Of a stretch of DNA of 52,843 nt, positions 1 through 6,769 are shown piece after piece. Where the stretch lies: contig JABFRU010000031.1 of the NCBI GenBank assembly GCA_013140985.1, positions 1-52,843 of the forward strand, read 5' to 3'. This DNA comes from Chitinophagaceae bacterium (lineage in GTDB: Bacteria; Bacteroidota; Bacteroidia; Chitinophagales; Chitinophagaceae). Each line of letters starts with the position of its first letter. Positions within the stretch are counted from its first letter, which is position 1. The notes below the pieces were generated by a model, which ran no database searches, was not told the origin of the DNA, and saw nothing but the letters and a program-made list of their open reading frames with translations. The translations under genes were made by a program, and so were the position numbers.

Positions 1-1
1 A

Positions 2-76
2 AACTACCCCAATAATGATCGAATACATGATTATTCGTCATTTTTTAAAATATCATCGGCAACCAGAGCTTACTAA
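2..76 (+). CDS. Possible 3' end of an upstream gene (partial)
   Basis: A stop-free frame enters from the left edge and ends at a TAA at 74-76, giving a 24-residue tail ending in ATRAY. Its end falls just before the lpxD-like gene, as expected for a preceding co-oriented gene. The frame is short enough to be open by chance, and I do not recognise the product, so this is only a possibility. Confidence 0.28.
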   Translation, partial: NYPNNDRIHDYSSFFKISSATRAY

Positions 77-81
77 CTTTG
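74..81 (+). promoter_or_regulatory. Candidate -7 box (TAnnTTTG) for the lpxD-like gene
   Basis: TAACTTTG matches the Bacteroidota -7 consensus and lies 15 bp upstream of the ATG at 97. It overlaps the alternative TTG at 79, which argues for the ATG. No convincing -33 TTTG is visible 19 bp upstream, so the call is weak. Confidence 0.33.
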
Positions 82-96
82 TCAAAATTTATCATT

Positions 97-1044
97 ATGC
101 GTTTTGAAAAACCTGTTCCGGTTACAACAATTGCGCAGATCATTGGCGCACAATTGATGGGTAATAAAGAAGGGATGGTAACCGGCATCAATGAACTGCA
201 TAAAGTAGAAAAAGGAGATCTCGCATTTGTAGATCACCCCAAATATTATGAGACCTGTATCAATTCAGCTGCTACATTTATCATTATTAATAAGGAAACC
301 AGCTTCCCTGGTGGCAAAGCTTTGTTAGTAGTGGATGAACCATTTGAAGCTTACTTGAAAATTGTGAATCACTATCGTCCATTTGTCCCTTCCATGAAAA
401 TGATCAGTGATTCTTCTTCCGTTGGTGCGGGAACGGTGGTAATGCCCAACGTTTATATTGGCAATCATGTGCAGGTCGGCCGGGATTGTGTGTTCCATCC
501 TCATGTTACGATACTGGACCATTGCATTATCGGCGATAATGTGACCATACAGGCCGGCACTATCATCGGAAGCGATGCTTTTTACTATAATAAAAAGACC
601 AACCGGGATGTTCATTATAAAAAAATGACAAGTTGCGGCCGGGTGATCATTGAAGACTGGGTAGAGATTGGCGCTAATTGCACTATTGACCGGGGCGTTA
701 GCCATGATACGATCATTGGCGCCGGAACCAAAATGGATAACCTCATTCATATTGGCCATGACACCATTGTAGGAAAGAATTGCCTTTTCGCCGGACAAGT
801 TGGTATTGCCGGCGCTACAACCATTGAAGATAATGTAACACTGTGGGGCCAGGTTGGAGTAAGTAAAACATTGACGATTGGAAAGGATGCAGTTATTTAT
901 GCCCAGAGCGGCGTAAAAGATTCCATTGCCGGCGGCAAAGTATATTTCGGCTCACCGGTAGAAGATGCAAGGGAAAAAATGAAAGAATTTGTTTGGATAA
1001 AACGGATCCCTCTTCTTTGGGAAAAAGTAATGGGCAAAAAATGA
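97..1044 (+). CDS. lpxD: LpxD-family UDP-3-O-acyl-glucosamine N-acyltransferase
   Basis: Left-handed beta-helix acyltransferase of 315 residues. The LpxD reaction adds a 3-hydroxyacyl chain to UDP-3-O-acylglucosamine in lipid A synthesis. The N-terminal 100 residues resemble the LpxD uridine-binding domain (GDLAFVDHPKYY). Imperfect hexapeptide repeats follow (IGNHVQVG, IIGDNVTIQAGTIIGSDAF, IGHDTIVGKN), including the HIGHD stretch characteristic of LpxD catalytic regions. I chose the ATG at 97 because the upstream TTG at 79 lies in a probable promoter. The protein is a little shorter than canonical LpxD (about 340). Bacteroidota often carry a second LpxD paralogue of about this size, so it may not be the housekeeping enzyme. 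It converges with the next gene, stops 4 bp apart. Confidence 0.85.
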   Translation: MRFEKPVPVTTIAQIIGAQLMGNKEGMVTGINELHKVEKGDLAFVDHPKYYETCINSAATFIIINKETSFPGGKALLVVDEPFEAYLKIVNHYRPFVPSMKMISDSSSVGAGTVVMPNVYIGNHVQVGRDCVFHPHVTILDHCIIGDNVTIQAGTIIGSDAFYYNKKTNRDVHYKKMTSCGRVIIEDWVEIGANCTIDRGVSHDTIIGAGTKMDNLIHIGHDTIVGKNCLFAGQVGIAGATTIEDNVTLWGQVGVSKTLTIGKDAVIYAQSGVKDSIAGGKVYFGSPVEDAREKMKEFVWIKRIPLLWEKVMGKK

Positions 1045-1048
1045 TCTG

Positions 1049-2227
1049 TCAGTAGCCCGGTGGCAAATAATCATATGGCAACTGATCCGCCAGGTTCTTC
1101 CAGCTCCAATAGCCCTGGTTCACCCAATCCTTTTGCTCATAGTAATAACCATTTTCCATAATGCCGATAGCATATTTGAGGTCAATATAAGAAATAGGAT
1201 AGGGCACATTTTTCGGCAAGTTCATTTTCTTAAGGTATTCAGGCTCCGGTCTTTTTTTAGTATAGGTGATGCTTATTTTCCGGGGGAAAAATACTTCTGC
1301 ATCTACCTGGCCTGTCGGTACCTGGTAATTAACGGGCCGCATAACAATACTATCAACCCGGGTACTATCACCTTTTATAGTATCAGCGATGTAAACAACA
1401 CTATCTCTGAAATAAGGGATTAAATCAAAATAATTTCTGTCATATACATTTTCGATCTTACCAAATTTTCTATCACTTCCTTCCTCAAGCATTTCAATGA
1501 GCCAGCCATCTTCTATTAATGTGCTGTCATAATAACTTCTCATGAATTGCAGTTTGGAACCTGCATAAGCTTTGGCACGGGCAGTTACCCATGCTCTTTT
1601 CAAACTATCTTCCCCTTCCATTTCAGAATATAAACAATAACCCCTGTATAAATTTATATCAGTGGCATAATAATATACAAATGAATCAAGCAGGTACCGC
1701 ATGTTATAACCAAGTGCTTTATTGCTGATCTGTAGTGCATCTGTGGCAAGCACTTTCAGTTTATTGCTGCGTTTATAGAAATAGAATTTCAGTACTTCGG
1801 GATTCAGTAATACACATTGCGCTGCATTGGGGGTGGCGCCAATAAAATTCTTGATAAAGAAATCACCATATTTGGTCCAGCCATCAGCTACTTCATTGCT
1901 GCTTTTGATCACTACTTCATTCATGCTCTTATCTTCTTTGATCATCAATATCTCAAGTTTGGTGGCATCATTTACCCGTATGGTTTGAGTTTGATAACCT
2001 GTATAACTGATGATCAGGTCATAACCGCCGGATTTCAATGATAAAGAGAATTGCCCCTCTTTATTGGTAAAAGAGCCGGAAGTTGTATTCTGGCAAAAAA
2101 CAGAAGCTGAGACAAGCGGTTCCCGGGTTGTTGAATCCAGCACTGAGCCGGTTACAGTAAACTGTGCGCCGGCGGCAAATGAAATACTTATTATTAACAG
2201 GAAGAATCCAATACGAAGTTTTTGCAT
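1049..2227 (-). CDS. Secreted protein with carboxypeptidase-regulatory-like domain
   Basis: A 392-residue protein with a clear signal peptide (hydrophobic FFLLIISISFAAGAQ). A CarboxypepD_reg-like beta-sandwich follows at about residues 22-95 (GSVLDSTTREPLVSASVF, then NKEGQFSLSL). This is the domain that in Bacteroidota commonly precedes TonB receptors and surface proteins. The remaining 290 residues contain no plug or barrel that I recognise, so this is not a truncated SusC-like receptor but a stand-alone periplasmic or surface protein. The C-terminus is rich in Tyr and Pro (DQLPYDYLPPGY). Function unknown. Confidence 0.75.
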   Translation of the reverse strand: MQKLRIGFFLLIISISFAAGAQFTVTGSVLDSTTREPLVSASVFCQNTTSGSFTNKEGQFSLSLKSGGYDLIISYTGYQTQTIRVNDATKLEILMIKEDKSMNEVVIKSSNEVADGWTKYGDFFIKNFIGATPNAAQCVLLNPEVLKFYFYKRSNKLKVLATDALQISNKALGYNMRYLLDSFVYYYATDINLYRGYCLYSEMEGEDSLKRAWVTARAKAYAGSKLQFMRSYYDSTLIEDGWLIEMLEEGSDRKFGKIENVYDRNYFDLIPYFRDSVVYIADTIKGDSTRVDSIVMRPVNYQVPTGQVDAEVFFPRKISITYTKKRPEPEYLKKMNLPKNVPYPISYIDLKYAIGIMENGYYYEQKDWVNQGYWSWKNLADQLPYDYLPPGY

Positions 2228-2263
2228 AGAGAAATGATTAGCCGGTTAAAGATAGTGCTTGTT

Positions 2264-3268
2264 TCATTTCGGTTGCACACTATTGTCTGCTCCGGCGTAT
2301 TTTTCACAGGCTTTTTTAATTGTTTCTTCCAGCGGGGTGAAGGAGAACCCCGGCAAAGTTTGTAGTAGTTTATCATTTTCAAACCAGGTACGGCTAACGG
2401 CTACCCTGGCAGTTTCTTTTGTTAATAATGGCCGGTGATTTGAAAAAAAAGATTTTAATCTCTCCATTCTCCATGCAATAGCTAATAAAAAAGGAGTGGC
2501 TTCTTTCGAGGGTCTTTTTTTACCAAAAGCATCAGCAATAGTTTCCTGCAATCTTTTAAACGTCCATGTATCGCCATTCACAATAAACCGTTGTTCGGTG
2601 ATATTACTTTCCATTAAAAGGAGAGTAACTTTTGCGACATCTTCTACATCCACAAAACCATTGGTGCCGGGAGTGTACCAGTTGAATCCGTTGTATATAT
2701 TTTTAAAAATGGCACAACTGCCGCTGTTCCAGTCGCCATACCCTAAAATAGTGCTTGGATTTAAAATGACCGCTTCCAAACCTTCAGCCATTCCACGCCA
2801 TACCTGCAGCTCTGCTTTGAATTTACTGATAGCATAATGCGTATTAACCTTGCTTTCCTCCCATTTCTTCTCTTCATTCACATGTCCCCCGGTGGTGGTT
2901 CGCCCTAATGCAGCAACGGAACTGATATGAACTAAGCGCCGTACATTTTTTTCCAGCATGATGTCAATTACATTGGCGGTGCCTTCTACATTTACATGGT
3001 ACATTTTTTTGCGATCTTTCTTTACAAAGGCAACAACCGCTGCAGAATGTATGACGGTATCAACATCTTCCATCGCTTCTTCCAATGCGACCACATCGAG
3101 CACATCACCTTCTATCCATTCTACTTTGTCAAAGATTTCTTTGGGGATCCAAAAAGGAAGTTTGTTGCTACGACGAATGGCTCTTACCGGATAACCCTTT
3201 TCCACCAAATGCTTAATGATGTACGAACCGAGGAATCCTGTGCCACCTGTTACAAGTATAGTTGACAA
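2264..3268 (-). CDS. NAD(P)-dependent epimerase/reductase (extended SDR)
   Basis: Extended short-chain dehydrogenase of 334 residues. The N-terminal nucleotide-binding motif TGGTGFLG starts at residue 7. GDVLD lies in the first third, HISSVAALG supplies the catalytic Ser region, and YAISK gives the YxxxK catalytic pair. NPSTILGYGDW resembles dihydroflavonol-4-reductase-like members that act on small carbonyl or sugar-nucleotide substrates. The exact substrate is not readable. The only in-frame start near the Rossmann motif is TTG at 3268, and this TTG lies inside a unit of the upstream inverted repeat. The next gene upstream on the same strand is the hydroxyacyl-CoA dehydrogenase, 67 bp away. 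Confidence 0.85.
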   Translation of the reverse strand: MSTILVTGGTGFLGSYIIKHLVEKGYPVRAIRRSNKLPFWIPKEIFDKVEWIEGDVLDVVALEEAMEDVDTVIHSAAVVAFVKKDRKKMYHVNVEGTANVIDIMLEKNVRRLVHISSVAALGRTTTGGHVNEEKKWEESKVNTHYAISKFKAELQVWRGMAEGLEAVILNPSTILGYGDWNSGSCAIFKNIYNGFNWYTPGTNGFVDVEDVAKVTLLLMESNITEQRFIVNGDTWTFKRLQETIADAFGKKRPSKEATPFLLAIAWRMERLKSFFSNHRPLLTKETARVAVSRTWFENDKLLQTLPGFSFTPLEETIKKACEKYAGADNSVQPK

Positions 3269-3335
3269 GTTGAAAAATTTACAGGTTGACAGGTTAGGAG
3301 CTGACTTGTGAACTTGTCAACTCTTAACTTGTCAA
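3262..3335. repeat. Inverted repeat of 8-nt units (family GTTGACAA)
   Basis: The left arm has units like GTTGACAA/GTTGACAG. The right arm runs CTTGTGAA, CTTGTCAA, CTCTTAA, CTTGTCAA (3305-3335). The right arm ends exactly at the stop codon of the hydroxyacyl-CoA dehydrogenase (CTA at 3336-3338), and the left arm contains the TTG start of the SDR gene. It belongs to the multi-family element set described in the findings. Confidence 0.8.
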
Positions 3336-4181
3336 CTAATATTGATAATACCCTTCGCCTGATTTTTTCCCAAGTTTCCCTTCTTTTACTTTTTGTTCCT
3401 GGATATAAGAAGGTTTCAATCGTTCCGGCTCATGCAGTTGTTCATATACCGAACAACTGACAGCATAATTAATATCATTGCCGATCAGGTCCATCAGTTT
3501 GAATGGCCCCATTTTAAAACCGGTGGCTTCCAATAACCGATCTGTTTCTTCAAAGCCAACAATATTTTCTTCTGCCAGCCGCAGCGATTCAATATAATAA
3601 GGTCTTGCCACCCTGTTGACAATAAATCCGGGAGAATCCTTACAAATGACCGGCACTTTTCCCATTGCTTTTATCAGGTCAACAACAGTTTGCGTGGTTT
3701 CATTATTCGTATAATTCGTGTTGACCACTTCTACCAGTTTCATGATGGTAGCAGGATTAAAAAAATGCATCCCGATCACTCTTGAAGGATTAATTACTTT
3801 TTCTGCTATCCTGGTAATGGATAAGGAAGAAGTGTTGCTGGCAAAAACAACTTCGCTGTGATTTAATTCTGCCAGCTGGTTAAAGAGGCTGATCTTTATT
3901 TCCTCTTTCTCCACGATAGCTTCAATAAAAAGATCGGCAAGACAGGTTTGCACATCATCTGTATAGCTTATCCGTTGCCCTATTTTTTCTTTTTCCCCGG
4001 CTGTTATCTTTTCTTTATCAGTAAGTGTCCGCAGGTTTTTTTCAATAGCGATTTTTGCTTTTTCCAGCGCTGCTATATTGGGATCATACAACAACACATG
4101 ATAACCCGATTGAGCAATGGCCTGGGCAATGCCACTGCCCATGGTGCCGGCTCCACAAACACAAACGCTGTTGATATTCAT
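3336..4181 (-). CDS. 3-hydroxyacyl-CoA (3-hydroxybutyryl-CoA) dehydrogenase
   Basis: 281 residues, the usual size of the single-function FadB/Hbd family, which oxidises (S)-3-hydroxyacyl-CoA with NAD or reduces acetoacetyl-CoA in the reverse direction. The N-terminal Rossmann motif GAGTMGSGIAQ is at residues 10-20. SNTSSL is followed by GMHFFNPA with the catalytic His at residue 139, and KDSPGFIVNRV marks the start of the C-terminal dimerisation domain. The C-terminal GEGYYQY is typical of the family. No thiolase or crotonase lies nearby, so beta-oxidation, butyrate-type or phenylacetate metabolism cannot be separated from context. Confidence 0.93.
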   Translation of the reverse strand: MNINSVCVCGAGTMGSGIAQAIAQSGYHVLLYDPNIAALEKAKIAIEKNLRTLTDKEKITAGEKEKIGQRISYTDDVQTCLADLFIEAIVEKEEIKISLFNQLAELNHSEVVFASNTSSLSITRIAEKVINPSRVIGMHFFNPATIMKLVEVVNTNYTNNETTQTVVDLIKAMGKVPVICKDSPGFIVNRVARPYYIESLRLAEENIVGFEETDRLLEATGFKMGPFKLMDLIGNDINYAVSCSVYEQLHEPERLKPSYIQEQKVKEGKLGKKSGEGYYQY

Positions 4182-4372
4182 ATTGAATAAATTGCACTAT
4201 AAAGATAAGTTGTCCACACTTCATCCCACTATGCATAAGAATGAAATGACGGAATTGTTTTTTATGCGAAGTTTCTCTTACCTTAAAGCAAAATTTATAA
4301 CCTGGCAGAATACCTTCTTTAGAAAATTGGCTTTCCTGTTTTAATATATTCATCAAACCAAAATCAACTACT

Positions 4373-4747
4373 ATGGACAAGAAAATGTTTACCATCATTC
4401 TGGCAGTTGTAGTAACTGCTTCTTTTTTTTTAGATTGGGGCCACGGTGCCAGCGCTTTTGATATTGTAAAAGGTGCGGGCCCATGGGAAAAATATGTTTT
4501 AATATTAATCCCGTTGTCAGGAGTATTACTGTTGATCGGAGCTTTAAATAATGGAAACTATCCTTTAGGAAGAAACACACTCTGCTGGCTGCCTTTATTG
4601 GCAGTATTATTCTGGATCATCGGTATGCCATTGATAGAAGGATTTCCAATTGGAGATGTTTTTAAATCAATTGGTAAAGGATGGGGAATCGGTCATTGGA
4701 TCGCTGTTGTCGGGTCATTGGTATTGGCTCTATACAATCCGAAATAG
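4373..4747 (+). CDS. Small four-helix membrane protein, unknown function
   Basis: 124 residues, almost entirely hydrophobic. Four predicted membrane segments are visible: residues 5-20, 38-58, 67-87 and about 100-121 (GHWIAVVGSLVLALY). No known motif is recognised. The gene stands alone: it has its own strong terminator about 25 bp after the stop and 191 bp of gene-free sequence upstream, where I see no other feature. Probably an inner-membrane protein. Confidence 0.65.
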   Translation: MDKKMFTIILAVVVTASFFLDWGHGASAFDIVKGAGPWEKYVLILIPLSGVLLLIGALNNGNYPLGRNTLCWLPLLAVLFWIIGMPLIEGFPIGDVFKSIGKGWGIGHWIAVVGSLVLALYNPK

Positions 4748-4773
4748 AAAACGATCAAAATCTTTTTCAAACG

Positions 4774-4798
4774 AAAGCTGCCAACCGGCAGCTTTTTT
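4774..4798 (+). terminator. Intrinsic terminator
   Basis: A perfect 9-bp stem, AAAGCTGCC with GGCAGCTTT, around an AACC loop. It runs into TTT(TTT), 26 bp after the stop of the small membrane protein gene. Confidence 0.88.
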
Positions 4799-4840
4799 AT
4801 TGCTGCAGAGAGATGTATTTTTAAGCAATAAATTTTTCAA

Positions 4841-5725
4841 ATGCGGCGCTGGGCTATAATCTTATTTTTTTTTCAATCAATGCAGGGCGAAAGCCAAACC
4901 TTCCAGCAATGGGCACAAACGGTGAATTGGGATGGTGTCAGTCATTGGAAAAGATACATGATCACCCAGCCGGCTTATATGGGCCCCAATGCGTTGCCGG
5001 TACCTCAGCTTTCCAACGGGAGTATTGACAGCAATTTTTTTATCGGCTCAACCATCAACCTGCATTACTCCAACGGTGATAATACACAAAATGCAACACT
5101 GTATGCCAATTATTGTCTTGTAAAGGATCTGATAGCATTTGATCTTTCCTGGGTACCGTATGAACGGTATGTCATGAGCCAGGACATCAAAGAGAAACGG
5201 CATGTGTTCTCTCAATTTTTTTACGACCAGGAAGCTGCCGGAGAAGTAATCCTGAATACCAACCTGCAACTGCTGAATAAATGGAGAAAACATATACACT
5301 TGTCAGCAAGACTTGGGTACAGATTCCCTACTGCATCAGGGTTTGGAGCTGCCCGTTACTCAGACGGGCCGGGATATTATCTTGATCTTTCCTTTGCCAA
5401 ACCCATCAGCCCTCATTTTAAATTAGCAGGGATGCTTGGGTTTTATTCCTGGCAATTGCAATCTGACAGGCACCAGCAGGACGATGCTTTTTTATTTGGC
5501 GCCGGTATAGAATGGAATAAGAACAGGTGGCGGATACAGGCCAATGTTGCCGGCTATCTCGGCTACCTGGAAGATAGCGGTGATAAACCTGTTGTTGCAA
5601 GATTTGGTATTGAGAAAAAGGCAAAAAGACTCGGTTACCTCTTTCGGTTTCAGCAAGGGTTGCATGATTTTGATTACAGCAGTTTTGAAACAGGAATAAA
5701 GTATTTCATAAAGAAAAAACAGTAA
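4841..5725 (+). CDS. Secreted outer-membrane-like protein, unknown
   Basis: A 294-residue protein with a short signal peptide (RRWAIILFFFQSMQGESQ). The body is rich in aromatic residues and alternates polar and hydrophobic positions in strand-length stretches (INLHYSNGDNTQNATLYANY; LDLSFAKPISPHFKLAGMLGFY). It ends GIKYFIKKKQ. The pattern suggests an outer-membrane beta-barrel of about 12 strands, but I recognise no named family. The gene starts 42 bp after the terminator of the preceding gene. It converges with the next gene, leaving only a few bases. Confidence 0.6.
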   Translation: MRRWAIILFFFQSMQGESQTFQQWAQTVNWDGVSHWKRYMITQPAYMGPNALPVPQLSNGSIDSNFFIGSTINLHYSNGDNTQNATLYANYCLVKDLIAFDLSWVPYERYVMSQDIKEKRHVFSQFFYDQEAAGEVILNTNLQLLNKWRKHIHLSARLGYRFPTASGFGAARYSDGPGYYLDLSFAKPISPHFKLAGMLGFYSWQLQSDRHQQDDAFLFGAGIEWNKNRWRIQANVAGYLGYLEDSGDKPVVARFGIEKKAKRLGYLFRFQQGLHDFDYSSFETGIKYFIKKKQ

Positions 5726-5731
5726 GCTGCA

Positions 5732-6727
5732 TTATTCCCCAACATACCTGAAAACGATCACAGCATTTTTTTTCAGATCGGCAAAAGCAGCAAGACGGTA
5801 TTCCTTATCGCCTGAACTGATCAATAGTAATGCAGTGTTCGGGGGAATGGAACCCAGGTTATGTGCTACAAGGATCAGTTCATGCTGCGGATTCTCTTTG
5901 CTCAACTCTAATTTTATAAGGAAGGGTATCCGGGCTACAGGTATTTTATGTGCTATCAGCTTTCTGTTTTGAAGAATGCTGATGGTGTCGCCATCGGTTA
6001 AAGCATTATCAATTACCCTGATCATTAATTCTTTTTCTGTTACTGAAACAACGGATAGAGTATCATTTTTCCTGTTTGTTTGCATTTGCAGAATGACATC
6101 TTCAGGAGAGGCCGCCACTGGCGTATCAACAACAGGCTTTTCAATTATTTTTTGATCAACGGGTTTCTCAATTATTTTTTCTTCGGGTGGTGTAACGACA
6201 ACTGCCGGTGGAGTTGAAACCCGGGGATTCACTTTACAGGGCTTTGATGCCATGATCCGCACATAAGCGGTGCTGTCAATTTTATTGCTTGTTTTTACTA
6301 GCCGGATGTATTCAGGTTGCGGATCTTCTATTAATATAAGGCGTGGTATTCCGTCGATCATTTGGTACAGGCTGTCTGGTTTTTGCGAAACAGTGCCTTC
6401 AAGAATTTCATCATCACCCTCTTTTTTATAAAAAAGAGAATACCGGGTCTGCATATGACCCCGGGTATTCATTATAAAATCAATACTCTCCCCCCAAAAA
6501 TATTGCCGCCTCTTATTATAGGTTCCATAAAAATTTGTTTTGCAATAACCGCTGTCTTTATCCTTGTCGTAAGTATAGCCAATATATTTTCCGCAGATAT
6601 TGGCGATGCAAAGCCGGGTGTAATAAGTAAAGCGGTGGTCATTGTAATCTTCCCAGGTGCCGGATATATCCTGTGCTTTTATCGTGACTGAACACACACA
6701 AAGACATATAGCAACAATATAGCGCAC
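5732..6727 (-). CDS. Secreted two-domain protein, unknown
   Basis: 331 residues with a signal peptide (YIVAICLCVCSVTIKAQ), starting at GTG. The first mature region (residues 20-120) is Tyr/Trp-rich with several Cys residues (LCIANICGKY, GYCKTNFYG) and looks beta-rich. A Pro/Val/Lys linker near residues 180-205 contains the near-repeat KIIEKPV twice. The C-terminal region (about 215-331) is a compact beta-type domain ending VIVFRYVGE. The layout suggests a periplasmic or surface protein. I do not recognise either domain. Confidence 0.6.
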   Translation of the reverse strand: MRYIVAICLCVCSVTIKAQDISGTWEDYNDHRFTYYTRLCIANICGKYIGYTYDKDKDSGYCKTNFYGTYNKRRQYFWGESIDFIMNTRGHMQTRYSLFYKKEGDDEILEGTVSQKPDSLYQMIDGIPRLILIEDPQPEYIRLVKTSNKIDSTAYVRIMASKPCKVNPRVSTPPAVVVTPPEEKIIEKPVDQKIIEKPVVDTPVAASPEDVILQMQTNRKNDTLSVVSVTEKELMIRVIDNALTDGDTISILQNRKLIAHKIPVARIPFLIKLELSKENPQHELILVAHNLGSIPPNTALLLISSGDKEYRLAAFADLKKNAVIVFRYVGE

Positions 6728-6769
6728 AGCAGAGAGTTTGAGTCTTACAAGTTCGGAAAAAGCGTGGAA

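Noticed and set aside
2194-2382. 62-codon minus open frame between two genes
   Set aside because: Overlaps the 3' end of the SDR gene and the start of the next; no support.
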